This document shows positions 57,901 to 64,000 of a stretch of 64,000 bases of DNA, piece after piece. Each line of letters starts with the position of its first letter. Within the stretch, counting starts at the first letter, position 1. Below the pieces are notes generated by a model. That model was not told where the DNA came from, ran no database searches, and was given only the letters and a program-made list of their open reading frames with translations. The position numbers and the translations under genes are program-made. The DNA is from Atrina japonica (Eukaryota; Mollusca; Bivalvia; Pterioida; Pinnidae): the NCBI GenBank assembly GCA_030159075.1, contig BROG01000920.1, positions 62,001 to 126,000 on the forward strand, given 5' to 3'.

Positions 57901-58134
57901 CTGGAAGTTCTGAAATATGACCCAAAAGATGTGCAGGCCAATCACAATCTTTGTGTTGTGTATGTAGAGCAAGGTGATTTGATAAGGGCTGAGAAATGTT
58001 TAACAAAAGTACATGAAATGGCACCAAAAGAAGAATATATTATTCGACATTTGAACATTGTCAGAAGTAAACTAAACCAAGCAATACAAAAGAGAAATGA
58101 AGAAATGGAGAAACAGAAGAATAAAAAACAATAG
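30805..58134 (+). CDS. TMTC3: TMTC3 orthologue, transmembrane and TPR protein, 19 coding exons
   Basis: Joining the 19 exons listed separately gives 838 residues with every phase consistent and every intron GT-AG. Order: first membrane segment (about 5-22), the luminal GFVFDD with Asp30/Asp31 that marks this GT-C-type family, HKSYRPL and [30 protein letters not shown], the DUF1736 region with [10 protein letters not shown] and [29 protein letters not shown], then TPR repeats from about 430 to 800. The TMTC family are ER proteins that O-mannosylate cadherins; TPRs face the lumen (established for vertebrates). The match is to TMTC3 rather than TMTC1, 2 or 4 by the FWGTPM and [11 protein letters not shown] stretches. 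The tail ends 20 residues after [10 protein letters not shown], shorter than the vertebrate protein (about 915). Introns are loaded with minisatellites. Confidence 0.95.
31564..31700 (+). CDS. TMTC3: TMTC3 coding exon 2
   Basis: [20 protein letters not shown] and then [18 protein letters not shown]: luminal loop followed by the second membrane segment. Leaves two bases (phase 2). Confidence 0.93.
31908..32196 (+). mobile_element. tRNA-derived SINE in TMTC3 intron 2
   Basis: Head: GACCTGGCTCAATTGGTAGT (A box), GACTTGAAGTCC (B-box position). The tail is CTTGAGTGGGACGTTAAACA followed by ACAATACAACCAACCAACC. The copy at 41543-41831 aligns along its whole length. Imperfect flanking ATAATTTT could be the target duplication. 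Confidence 0.75.
32618..33480. repeat. 24-27-bp minisatellite with higher-order structure, TMTC3 intron 2
   Basis: The basic unit is AAGTTAGCAAAGAGGCCCTT + AGAT, with TTTGCAAAGAAGTCC and TATTTGTAT variants arranged in a repeating order of about 85 bp. On the plus strand 32818-33330 stays open (KLAKRPLD repeats) because the unit is a multiple of three; there is no evidence that it is translated. Confidence 0.93.
33490..33663. repeat. Degraded 'ggtctctcaa' family repeat
   Basis: Right end TAGTCTCTCAAGACAGGTCC then CACTGTGATCTG; left end AAGAGATCACCCAAGCCACC. Similar to 59093-59272. Confidence 0.4.
33733..33814 (+). CDS. TMTC3: TMTC3 coding exon 3
   Basis: [20 protein letters not shown] then HPIHTEA, the conserved end of membrane segment 3. 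Acceptor TTTTTATTTAG, donor GCT|GTGAGT, phase 0. Confidence 0.92.
33820..34690. other. TMTC3 intron 3
   Basis: AT-rich intron with no recognised element. Confidence 0.4.
34697..34796 (+). CDS. TMTC3: TMTC3 coding exon 4
   Basis: [20 protein letters not shown], a strongly conserved family stretch, then a variable loop. The donor is ACA|GTTAGT, slightly off consensus; one base carries over. Confidence 0.9.
34801..35000 (+). repeat. Polypyrimidine stretch in TMTC3 intron 4
   Basis: CT-rich sequence with several (CT)4-6 runs right after the exon 4 donor. Simple-sequence DNA. Confidence 0.8.
35230..35345 (+). CDS. TMTC3: TMTC3 coding exon 5
   Basis: [20 protein letters not shown] then [18 protein letters not shown]: two hydrophobic segments around the conserved CKEQGITV. 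Phase 0 at the end. Confidence 0.93.
35752..36740. mobile_element. Dispersed repeat element of about 1 kb (TMTC3 intron 5)
   Basis: It opens TTAGCTCACCTGAGCCGAAG with the palindrome GAGCCGAAGGCTC and ends near AGGCTGTCTTAGGCCTCTTG, a pair I remember as framing a repeat widespread in bivalves. Inside, a segment of about 170 bp (AATCTGGGGTGGGGCAAAAT as landmark) is present twice, with a third decayed copy near 36590. Non-coding. Confidence 0.6.
37471..37629 (+). pseudogene. N-terminal fragment resembling DUF3504/Crypton-type genes
   Basis: A 52-codon frame with an acidic start ([20 protein letters not shown]) followed by [20 protein letters not shown]. The 'LL..KDS..T.r' pattern resembles the start of mobile DUF3504 proteins as I remember them. 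It ends before the domain proper, so it is at best a fragment. It lies in TMTC3 intron 5 on the same strand. Alternative: a chance frame. Confidence 0.3.
37797..37898. mobile_element. Hairpin MITE just before a TMTC3 acceptor
   Basis: Arms 37797-37827 and 37868-37898 are inverted repeats (29 of 31; core TTATCAACCCAAGAAA) with a 40-nt loop. The end is 35 nt before TMTC3 exon 6. Confidence 0.75.
37934..38106 (+). CDS. TMTC3: TMTC3 coding exon 6
   Basis: [20 protein letters not shown] then a membrane segment [20 protein letters not shown] and QLPVFT. This starts the DUF1736 region. The acceptor is ATATTGTAG; leaves two bases. Confidence 0.9.
38427..38679 (+). CDS. TMTC3: TMTC3 coding exon 7
   Basis: [20 protein letters not shown], then [20 protein letters not shown], the signature of DUF1736 in TMTC3, followed by a membrane segment and a charged loop EEQSSRNRT. 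Donor ATG|GTAATT, phase 0. Confidence 0.94.
39013..39947. repeat. 85-bp tandem array, 11 copies, TMTC3 intron 7
   Basis: The unit starts GTGTAAGACGAGTGTCAGTG, passes GAGTATAACCTGTATGTTTC and ends ATCAATCAGTTGTGTTT. Copy starts fall exactly every 85 bp from 39013 to 39863, with only point differences (for example GCGAG/GTGAG, AACC/AGCC). Decayed relatives flank it at 38890-39012. Confidence 0.97.
40423..40574 (+). CDS. TMTC3: TMTC3 coding exon 8
   Basis: [20 protein letters not shown] then [12 protein letters not shown], conserved across the TMTC family. Acceptor TTTTTTCAG, donor ACA|GTGAGT; leaves two bases. Confidence 0.94.
40580..41330. other. TMTC3 intron 8
   Basis: It includes an inverted relative of the 'ttcgccct' dispersed repeat at about 40690-40855. 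Nothing else recognised. Confidence 0.4.
41335..41418 (+). CDS. TMTC3: TMTC3 coding exon 9
   Basis: [20 protein letters not shown], the last membrane segment, then KSVVRSKEW leading into the TPR part. Donor ATG|GTAAGT; leaves two bases. Confidence 0.92.
41543..41831 (+). mobile_element. tRNA-derived SINE with 13-bp target duplication
   Basis: Head with A box CTGGCTCAGTCAGTAGCACG and B box GAGTTCGAGTCC (41595-41606), body GGTCCCGTGTTGCAGTTGGT, 3' end CTTGAGTGGGACGTTAAACA and an AAACAAAC tail. The flanks TGAGGACAGTCAG (41530-41542 and 41832-41844) are identical, a clear target-site duplication. Same family as 31908-32196 but better preserved, so younger. Confidence 0.9.
41832..42890. repeat. 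52-bp tandem array, about 20 copies, TMTC3 intron 9
   Basis: The unit is GGACAGTCAGTCATTTGCAT + CCTGTTGACCAGTCAYACCT + GTTGACCTTGGG. Variants with TAATGACCCTTGG and GTGCGAGACAG occur in patches, indicating multi-unit duplications. Copies near the ends are more diverged. Confidence 0.95.
42938..43075 (+). CDS. TMTC3: TMTC3 coding exon 10
   Basis: [20 protein letters not shown] then [20 protein letters not shown]: the first TPR, with its consensus small and aromatic positions. Donor CAAG|GTGAGA; leaves two bases. Confidence 0.94.
43287..43850. repeat. 38-bp tandem array, about 14 copies, TMTC3 intron 10
   Basis: Unit ACTCTATACCAAACTTATAT + CAACAGTACTTCATGTAG. Very uniform apart from ATG/ACT/TCT variants at the start. 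Confidence 0.96.
44115..44965. repeat. 40-bp tandem array, about 21 copies, TMTC3 intron 10
   Basis: Unit GTGTGAGGTGAGCTTTGTGA + TCTTTGATTACTCTATGTAG. About ten copies keep GAG|GTGAGC, a near-consensus donor. The array ends just before exon 11. Confidence 0.96.
44980..45104 (+). CDS. TMTC3: TMTC3 coding exon 11
   Basis: [20 protein letters not shown] then [19 protein letters not shown]: second TPR. Acceptor TATATTTCAG; one base carries over. Confidence 0.93.
45316..45870 (+). pseudogene. Decayed mariner-type transposase fragment
   Basis: A TA followed by ACAAGGAGTGTTCCAAAAAT resembles a mariner left end. From 45507 the frame reads [15 protein letters not shown], then [22 protein letters not shown] and VAKFRL, matching the N-terminal helix-turn-helix part of mariner-type transposases, with stops and a frameshift. 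[11 protein letters not shown] follows in another frame. The catalytic part and the right end are missing. It lies in TMTC3 intron 11. Confidence 0.6.
46152..46255 (+). CDS. TMTC3: TMTC3 coding exon 12
   Basis: [20 protein letters not shown] then [12 protein letters not shown]: third TPR, with RIAPNHLNV matching TMTC3. Acceptor TTTTCTTACAG; phase 0 at the end. Confidence 0.93.
46260..47150. other. TMTC3 intron 12
   Basis: AT-rich intron. A degenerate repetition (AATTATGACTGTTCACAATTG-like, cut short here) occurs at 46350-46500. No gene. Confidence 0.4.
47158..47240 (+). CDS. TMTC3: TMTC3 coding exon 13
   Basis: [20 protein letters not shown] then DLLVKLGK: next TPR. Donor GGAAA|GTAAGT; leaves two bases to be completed by exon 14. 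Confidence 0.93.
47384..47830. repeat. Dispersed repeat, 'atgcccccgg' type
   Basis: Starts TTATGCCCCCGGCCTGAAAG and includes the GTCTGTCTCACTGTTTGTC stretch common in molluscan repeats. It contains an internal duplication (CAGTAACCA(G/T)A(T/C)TTGGA-TTGTAAG... near 47515 and 47635). Ends not defined. Confidence 0.4.
48597..49320. mobile_element. Possible pogo/Tigger-like non-autonomous element
   Basis: The left end CAGTAGAATCTCGTTATCTT resembles pogo-type ends. Repeated CTCGAAACCTCGAAGTTTT motifs occur near both ends (48640 and 49260) in forward orientation. The right TIR was not identified with certainty. Non-coding. Confidence 0.35.
49318..50171. repeat. 47-bp tandem array containing the exon 14 acceptor
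   Basis: Unit TCTATAGACCTGTATCAATT + CTTTATCATTAATATGTTAT + TTTACAT. Fifteen copies of TCTATAGACCTG start every 47 bp from 49364 to 50022; two copies then read ACTTTGTGACCTG; then the real TCTATAG (50165-50171) precedes exon 14, which starts ACCTGAGG. Each intact unit therefore carries a branch-like ATTAAT, a T-rich run and a TATAG acceptor. Confidence 0.97.
50172..50244 (+). CDS. TMTC3: TMTC3 coding exon 14
   Basis: [20 protein letters not shown] then VYFN: a TPR helix pair. It begins at the end of the 47-bp array; its first five bases, ACCTG, are shared with every array unit. Donor AAT|GTAAGT, phase 0. Confidence 0.92.
50643..50915. repeat. 39-bp tandem array, 7 copies, TMTC3 intron 14
   Basis: Unit GGTCTCATGTTTGTATTAAC + TTGATTGGTCCATATTTCT. 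Almost perfect copies. 39 is a multiple of three, so one plus-strand frame stays open. Confidence 0.96.
51648..51734 (+). CDS. TMTC3: TMTC3 coding exon 15
   Basis: [20 protein letters not shown] then ALQIDPDHE: next TPR. Acceptor TTTGTTTTAG; donor GAG|GTACAA; 29 codons exactly. Confidence 0.93.
52262..52895. mobile_element. Dispersed repeat element in TMTC3 intron 15
   Basis: Starts near AAAGTCCGGACCATGGATGC with GGGCCATATGAATGGCCC palindromic, and ends GCCCAAGATCCCTCTGGGAT then CTCTTGTT. Inside, TTTCTCAGAAAGGACTAAAG is echoed at 52555. Layout resembles 35752-36740. Non-coding. Confidence 0.5.
53206..53279 (+). CDS. TMTC3: TMTC3 coding exon 16
   Basis: [20 protein letters not shown] then VAHER: end of one TPR and a linker, matching the 'NSAIVMQESG' region of TMTC3. 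Acceptor CCATTCTAG; leaves two bases. Confidence 0.92.
53496..53556 (-). mobile_element. SINE body fragment (same family as 4498-4672)
   Basis: On the minus strand, AACCTAAGCTGATTATGTCA, GGAACATTCCCAGTTAAGG and CTGATGGTCTTTT follow the same order as in 4498-4672. Confidence 0.5.
53834..53914. repeat. 81-nt near-perfect hairpin, TMTC3 intron 16
   Basis: Arms 53834-53867 and 53881-53914 pair at 32 of 34 positions (core CATGCAATGACTCATG) around a 13-nt mostly T loop. Weaker inverted similarity continues outward for about 50 nt on each side (AAAACAAT-type blocks). Could be the core of a fold-back MITE or a pre-miRNA-like hairpin. Confidence 0.8.
54392..54512 (+). CDS. TMTC3: TMTC3 coding exon 17
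   Basis: [20 protein letters not shown] then [20 protein letters not shown]: a full TPR. Acceptor TATCTAG; donor AAG|GTAAGT, phase 0. Confidence 0.93.
54520..55460. other. TMTC3 intron 17
   Basis: A degenerate threefold repetition of about 130 bp (landmarks AAAACCATTCACAGCC and ATATATTATTGATT) lies at 54840-55270. No gene. Confidence 0.5.
55467..55571 (+). CDS. TMTC3: TMTC3 coding exon 18
   Basis: [20 protein letters not shown] then [15 protein letters not shown]: a TPR matching the '[12 protein letters not shown]' stretch of TMTC3. Donor AAG|GTCAGT, phase 0. Confidence 0.94.
55960..57390. repeat. Old, diverged tandem array, TMTC3 intron 18
   Basis: Two sub-arrays. 55960-56440: about 30-bp units GTGACCAAACACAGTGGAGC + TCTGTCAGA. 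56500-57390: units GTGACTCAACAGGGTGAAGC + TCTTTCA, combined into a higher-order unit of about 58 bp (adding CGACTGAACATCATGTAACT). Copies differ strongly, so it is older than the other arrays. Confidence 0.88.
57811..58134 (+). CDS. TMTC3: TMTC3 coding exon 19 (last)
   Basis: [20 protein letters not shown], the last TPRs with [17 protein letters not shown], then [20 protein letters not shown] and a Lys/Glu-rich end. Stop TAG at 58132-58134. Confidence 0.95.
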   Translation, partial: NYPDHIKGLMLMGDINVNTLKKLDAAEQNFLEVLKYDPKDVQANHNLCVVYVEQGDLIRAEKCLTKVHEMAPKEEYIIRHLNIVRSKLNQAIQKRNEEMEKQKNKKQ

Positions 58135-58189
58135 GGTCCATAAGGACTGTAATAACATTGATGAATGATTAACTTTATAGGTTGCTAGA

Positions 58190-58540
58190 GAGTGTTTTTG
58201 TATTTAGAGAGTATATTTTTGTTAGAGAGTATATCTTGATTCTAGAGAGTATATTTTGTTGTTAGAGAGTATATTTGGAATTAGGGAGTATATTCGGTGT
58301 ATGAAAGTATATTTTGTTGTTAGAGATTATATTTGGAATTAGGGGGTATATATGCAGTGTAAAAGAGTATGGTATTTTTTGTTGTTAGAGAGTATATTTG
58401 GAATTAGGGGGTATATATGCAGTGTAAAAGAGTATGGTATATTTTGTTGTTAGAGAGTATATTTGGTATAAAGGAGGAGTATATTCAGTGTAAGAGAGTT
58501 AATTTTGTTGTTAGAGAGTACTCTCAGCATATTTAAGGGG
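58190..58540. repeat. Imperfect tandem repeat in TMTC3 3' UTR
   Basis: About seven units with GTTAGAGAGTATATTTGGAA, TTAGGGGGTATATATGCAGT and GTAAAAGAGTATGGTATATT in mixed combinations, starting 55 nt after the stop, so probably transcribed. Confidence 0.8.
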
Positions 58541-58721
58541 TATATTTGTTTATCACAATACATATTATGTTGATATGATCACTTCATTTGTCAGTTAACA
58601 AAGACTGTATTGTCTACTTGTAACTTTGTCAACACAGCAAGCTATCTCACTGATAGTCTATGACGCTCATGCCAATACCTTGTGTTTGTTTACGTCCATC
58701 TATCCTAACTAAAAGTTATAT

Positions 58722-58830
58722 GCTTAGATTATTGATATATCATATTTTGATTTAGTTATACACTTATATTATTGATATATCATATTTTGATTTAGTTATA
58801 CACTTAGATTATTGGTATATTATATTTCAG
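58722..58830. repeat. 40-bp repeat, nearly 3 copies
   Basis: TTAGATTATTGATATATCAT + ATTTTGATTTAGTTATACAC, repeated with few changes. Confidence 0.85.
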
Positions 58831-59092
58831 TTTAGTTTTGTATTCAATGAATTTCAGTCTGCACACATTTCATCAAAAATGAAATTTTAGATCTGCACTC
58901 ACTGGATTCTACCATGGCAGGTGAGAAAACTTGGCTCCATGAAGGTCAGATAAGTATGTAGTGTATAGAGAATTTACTTATCTCGTGAGTTTGCACCATT
59001 TCCGCATATTTTGTTTGTTTCCATCACACATAAATATAATTGTTGCTGTATAAAATAGTTTACATTCCTATGGTCTCTGTAGTGTTGTGTTC

Positions 59093-59272
59093 AGCAGAAC
59101 CTGTCTTGAGAGACCACCCCATTTACCATAGAAATGTAGTGTCAGAATAGGTGGTCTCTGAAGACAGGTGGCCTCTTAATAGAGGTCATAATTGAAAAAC
59201 TGTTTAACCAAGTGATTGGATTAATGTGGTCTTTCAAGGCAGGTGATGGTCTCTCAAGACATGTTCAGCTGT
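59093..59272. mobile_element. MITE, 'ggtctctcaagaca' family
   Basis: Left AGCAGAACCTGTCTTGAGAG then ACCA; right GGTCTCTCAAGACATGTTCA then GCTGT, inverted. Inside GGTGGTCTCTGAAGACAGGT. Best-preserved copy of this family in the window. Confidence 0.6.
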
Positions 59273-59279
59273 ATTTAGT

Positions 59280-62150
59280 TGTGTTAGACATTATATGTTT
59301 AAGTATAAGATCAAAGTGAGACTTTTCATTTGTATACAGTATATGTTTAAGTACTAGTTTCAATAGAGATACTTTTACATTTATATAGATGCTTTGATTG
59401 TCATTATATTAAACAAGAAAGCTGTGAGTGGAACTTGGATATTTGTTAGGAAACAAAAGGCCAATGTTTATTTAAATTTGTTCATGTTGCTTTTTTTTTA
59501 TACATTTTAATTTTTCCTTTGAATTGTTTTGTTTATCGATATAACCTTTCTGTTTCTATTGAGATTAGATATTTTTGTTTTTTCTTTTTTTTTAAAAAAA
59601 TACGTCATTGTGTATATGGCTTTCCCATCAAGTTAAAAGCTTAAAATATTTGATGATTAGAATGATTATGTAGTAATTAAAATGACTTGACACCAATCTC
59701 AAACCATGTCTAAGAACCATTCTTTCAAATGCCAGAGGGCATCTTTGGGAAAGTGGTAAGAGAATCTTTAAGCCACAACATCTTTCACTTTAGTTAGTGT
59801 GGCCCAAACCTACTGGTCACCACAATATAACTGAAAAATAGTTGAGTAAGTTGTAATTTATTATCATATTTGTTTACTGGTTTATCATTTTATATCAGTC
59901 TAATCACATTATAGATGTACTTTAAAAATTAGATGTTGAAATATTGACAGTTTTTTATATTTCAAATTTGAATTTTCAAATGTTTTGTATTTTGACTTAG
60001 ATCTTTTTTATTTTGTAAAAATGAATTTTCCTAGGTGTCAGAAAATTTAAGAATGTGACAAAGTGTCAATAAATCAAAGTATATGAATAATCAAATGATT
60101 TTAAGAAAATCACTATTTTTGTATTTTTTAGTATTGTTGAATTGTGAAGAACAGGTAGTAGTGCTCAGTTGTATTTTGATGCCAAGGATGGGGAAATATT
60201 GTTTTTGGTTTGCTTGTTTGTTTGACGATTTGAAACATTTTGGTTACATATAGGTCATTTATTTCCTTAAATCTAAACCAAATTTGAAAATTGAAAGCTG
60301 TAGTATGAGTTGAAGTGTGACCAAAAGTTGACAATAATTGCCATTTATTGAATGTTAAAATTAATGAATGGCATAGTTATTGAAGTGTATCTCAAACACT
60401 TTGTATTACAGCATCTCAAGTATTATTACGTAATATTTTTGCATACTCACATACAGTATAGTGCAATCAATTTACCAACAAACCTAGTATGTTTCCCATT
60501 AGTTTCTACATAAAATCATCTTTTCTGGAATTATTTTCCTGGGTCTATTTTTTGACCATCTAAAAAATTATTTCTCTTAGAAATTAATCCATATAGTTTC
60601 TTCTCATAAATGACTGAATATTCTGTGATTCTAAAATTTCGAGATACAACACTAAGTTCTTTATAACAATAATTTGTTGGAGAAATTTACTGAGAACAAA
60701 GAGGGGATTAATGTTGCAAAATCCATCAATGAAGAATAAATGTATGTAACTTCCTAACTAACAACAAGGTTAAAATAAAAATGTAAAGAGGTCAATTTTT
60801 GTAATCTTAATAAAGGTGTTTAAAAGTTAAGAAAATTAACATAAAAATGAAGTCACTGAAAAGTAATTTAAATAGATTGTATTATATATTAAAAATAATG
60901 GAGACCATGACATTTGTTCATGAACTTATGGCAGGACACTAGGTTATTACACAACAATAGATTGTACTGTTGACTGTATATATCATGTCATTGTAATTCT
61001 GCAACAATCTATAGATTATGTAGAAAAACTACATTAGTTCAGAAACATATTTTTGAATTTGCATGTGGTCCCTTTGAAAGGAGGTTGTTTTTTTCAGCAT
61101 AATCATAGTGATGTTAATTCATATATTTATAGGTGAATTCGTATGTTTTATGTTGCCAATCATATTTGTTTCATAGGATCTTTGCATTGATTGTTAAAGT
61201 AAATTCTCACCAATAATACAGACTTGGTATAAAAAGAAATATAGTACAGAGTTTCTGTGAATAAAAAACGTTTCTTTATGCCATAGCAGAGTTCCTTGCC
61301 AGCAATGTTTGTTTTAATTCATCACTTTGTCTTTCTGTAACAAAAGATAACATTTAATCACTATTCAAATTGAATTCTTTTTTTTTTCTAGAATTGTTGG
61401 CAGATTGTAAACATTATACATTAGTCTATTGTCCCATTGACATAACTTGGTGGGGTGGAGTAACCTTTTGGTTGCCATACGAATGATTACAGATTCTACT
61501 CACTTTTTGGTATTGACAAGCTTCACATAAAAAAAAAGTTTATTTCCCACTGGATACTTGTAGGTACAGTGACAATTATGCTTTATTGCTAAAATTTCAA
61601 CTCCTTCAGGTCAAGAGTGTTCATCAGACCCCCACCACGCCAGGTTATACAGATTTTACTCTACTCATCAAATGCTTGCACTTGAATTTACTGAAAATTG
61701 CAATTGGTTTCTCAGAAAAAATTTACTTTTGATTTATGCCGTTTTTTAATGGTTTGCTGTTTTTATCAACATTCCCTGAATGGCAATCCTGTATAAGGTA
61801 TATACTTATCAATGAGTGAATTTCTTGCCCATGAGCTGATAACAATGGTGCTTCAAATTAGTTTCCGTGGTGCTACATGTAGGTAAATGATAGTCATCTT
61901 TGGCAAATTTTAGGTAAAAATATCCATTTACAAGTTAAGCATTCTATGACTGTATTTAGATATTGTGACTGGTCCAAGGTGACAAGGTGAAACAACAAAA
62001 GCCAGTGATGTGCTGCTGAGTGATATGGTCTCAATGTAATGCTTTCCTCTCTTATTTGTTTTGCTTTCCTCTCTTATTGATAATCGTCTTTTGAAAGATA
62101 GTGTTGTAAACTAAAAAATAAAAAAAAATCAATGTTACTGTTAACATTTG
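59280..62150. other. TMTC3 3' flank
   Basis: AT-rich DNA with no recognised gene. Part is probably 3' UTR; where it ends is unknown. Confidence 0.4.
60068..60073 (+). promoter_or_regulatory. TMTC3: Candidate polyadenylation signal, TMTC3
   Basis: AATAAA about 1.9 kb after the stop. Others lie at 60735-60740 and 60809-60814. Use cannot be decided from sequence. Confidence 0.25.
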
Positions 62151-62151
62151 C

Positions 62152-62640
62152 CCATACGACAAACGCGACGATTTCGGCTTTCCCATCGTAAATTTTCTAC
62201 ATTTAAGTAGTAATATCCCTCAGTCACCCACATATGGAGTTTATATTTCACAAATGATCAGATATGCCAGGGCGTGTACAACATATGAAGATTTCATATA
62301 CAGAGGTAAACTACTCACTGACAAATTATTGACACAGAATATCGAAAACTGCGTTTAATGTCAACGTTCCTAAAATTTTACAGTCGGTATAATAGTCTTG
62401 TTTGCAACTACTCTGTTTCACTAAGTGAAATGTTGAGTTGCCTTTTCGTTGGCGGTTGTTGAGACGTCTGTACCAATTGTGACGAGGATACACTCCTCAC
62501 TTGTTTCATTGGACTTGACTGTGGATTAACGGCAGGTGTGACCGGTCGACAGGGGATGCTTACTCCTCCATGGCACCTGATCCCACCTCTTGGTTTCCAG
62601 AGGTCCGTGTTTGTCCATTTTTACCAGATTTGTATCTATG
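62152..62640 (+). pseudogene. 3' fragment of the same reverse-transcriptase retroelement
   Basis: 62152-62358 reads PYDKRDDFGFPIVNFLHLSS, then YGVYISQMIRYARACTTYED and RGKLLTDKLLTQNIENCV, the C-terminal region of the reverse-transcriptase family at 273-2040, ending at a TAA that interrupts homology. Homology continues in other frames to GTGACGAGGATACACTCCTC and the 3' tail GGCACCTGATCCCACCTC. It is 5'-truncated, as usual for non-LTR copies. Confidence 0.7.
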
Positions 62641-62644
62641 TCCT

Positions 62645-63130
62645 GGACATTCTATTGATTTATACTTTGGTATCTGAAATTTTTATATTGCTGACCCAAA
62701 TGAGCCTCAGATAACTTGTAAAGTCTATTTAGATTTTAATTCAGTCACATTTTGCTGGGTCATCTCTGTGGGATTTCTGCCAAAACTATCATATCTTTGT
62801 TTGACAATAATTTTATTAGATATTGTTTTGGACATTTTATTATCCGTGTTTATCAGAGGCAGTGCTTCTGTTTTATCAATATGATGTTTTGTCATATTTG
62901 AATTTTTGTATGTTTGTATTTTGACAAGTTTTTATTCAAACAACCACAGAATGTAATCAAACCAAAACAAGTACTATATATTTTGCTGATATACAACCAC
63001 ATCATTGTTTTTGTATGCAGTCTGTCTATTTTGTTAACAGTAAACAACATGTGTTATCTATTTGATTAACCACACTCAGTATGTGCTGTCTTTTTTATTT
63101 ACCACACACATTTCTTGCATATGTAATTAA
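62645..63130. other. Unassigned flank
   Basis: AT-rich DNA with no recognised feature. Confidence 0.4.
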
Positions 63131-63131
63131 C

Positions 63132-63275
63132 TGCACACAACATGTGCTATATATTCCTTCAACAACACATGTGCTATATATTCTATCAACCACACAACAT
63201 GTGCTATATATTCTATCAACCACACAACATGTGCTATATATTCTATCAACCACACAACATGTGCTATATGTTTTA
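63132..63275. repeat. 30-bp tandem array, about 5 copies
   Basis: Unit ACACAACATGTGCTATATAT + TCTATCAACC. Related looser copies precede it (63045-63130) and follow it to about 63540 (ACCACAC-containing). Confidence 0.88.
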
Positions 63276-63544
63276 TCAACCTTACCAGCTACACAAATGC
63301 ATTGTTAATACTTTAACCATACAGCCATCGTATTGTTTATATTCCACAGTGCACCACTGCAATATTACTGTACATTGCATCACCCTTCTTCTCCGAAATG
63401 AACAATTTATTCTGTCTACCACACTGCAGTCGTACTTGTGTACTAAATATTTCTTTAATCACACAATTGTTAAACTCTATGTATTCCTTTAACCACACTT
63501 GTCAAACTCATGTACTCTGTATATCTTTAACCACACAATTTTGA

Positions 63545-64000
63545 AAGTGTGCTACGTATTCCATTTATAATACTATATGTATCATTTGTATTAGCCTATG
63601 TAAGTCTTAAATAGTTCTACATCAAAAGTATCTTTTATAATTCTTTTATAATATGTCTTGATATTTTTCTCCTAAATTGAGGGAAAGCATAGGTTGTGTT
63701 GCTGAGTTGTTGATCTCAAATTTGTTTTTATATACATCTGTTTATGTTCATGTTTTGTACACATATTATGTATATTTCATACATCAAATAGCATCAGTAA
63801 TTAAATTAAAAATGTTTTGAGAAGCATTTATTACATTTTTGGTGGTGAAGTATGAGGATTTATCAATTAAATAAATTTGTTATTTTTAATTGTTATTTGT
63901 TCAGTGTGAACTATAACACTCCATGCTAAATCAATGTAAACTGATATTTCATTTGGCCAATCGAAATACTTTTAAAATTTTGGGACTACTTTTTCTCGTT
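63545..64000. other. Unassigned end of window
   Basis: AT-rich DNA. No gene or repeat recognised. Confidence 0.4.

Overview
The window is AT-rich animal nuclear DNA: split genes with GT-AG introns, no operons, and a very high load of minisatellites, SINEs, fold-back elements and decayed transposons. The gene content plus several dispersed repeats I recognise from memory (the element opening with the palindrome GAGCCGAAGGCTC, and a reverse-transcriptase fragment whose tail recurs in shellfish genomes) point to a mollusc, most likely a bivalve. Species cannot be fixed from sequence alone.

Two protein genes can be assembled exon by exon with consistent reading phase, both on the + strand. Gene 1 (5875-18477, 5 coding exons, 733 residues) has the tyrosine-recombinase-like domain called DUF3504, known from Crypton transposons and from host genes derived from them (ZMYM2/3/4, QRICH1, KCTD1, KIAA1958). 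It continues into a long low-complexity tail ending in a SUMO-type motif. Two perfect cAMP-response palindromes lie just upstream. Gene 2 (30805-58134, 19 coding exons, 838 residues) is a clear TMTC3 orthologue: an ER multi-pass protein with a luminal DD motif, a DUF1736 region and a C-terminal run of TPR repeats, belonging to the cadherin O-mannosyltransferase family. I see no functional link between the two genes; they are simply tandem neighbours.

Layout: 1-2300 decayed retroelement interrupted by a MITE; 2300-5850 mostly unassigned DNA with one SINE; 5.85-18.5 kb gene 1, with MITEs, a (TA)n tract, a 41-bp array and a 0.7-kb DNA element in its introns; 18.5-30.8 kb intergenic, with a TIR element between two (TA)n tracts, four adjacent minisatellites at 21.3-24.2 kb, a 0.7-kb fold-back element, and a possible untranslated first exon of TMTC3 near 27.8-28.0 kb; 30.8-58.1 kb TMTC3, about a quarter of which is tandem arrays; 58.1-64 kb 3' flank with short arrays, a MITE and a second copy of the retroelement 3' end.

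The most unusual observation is the 47-bp array at 49318-50171 in a TMTC3 intron. Each unit contains a copy of the intron-exon junction of the next exon, giving 15 intact decoy 3' splice sites before the real one. Using any of them would put a stop about nine codons into the exon. Other points of interest are two strong intronic hairpins (37797-37898, placed 35 nt before an acceptor; 53834-53914, pre-miRNA-sized), an 11-copy 85-bp array without a single length change, and a SINE whose target duplication dates it relative to the array it entered.
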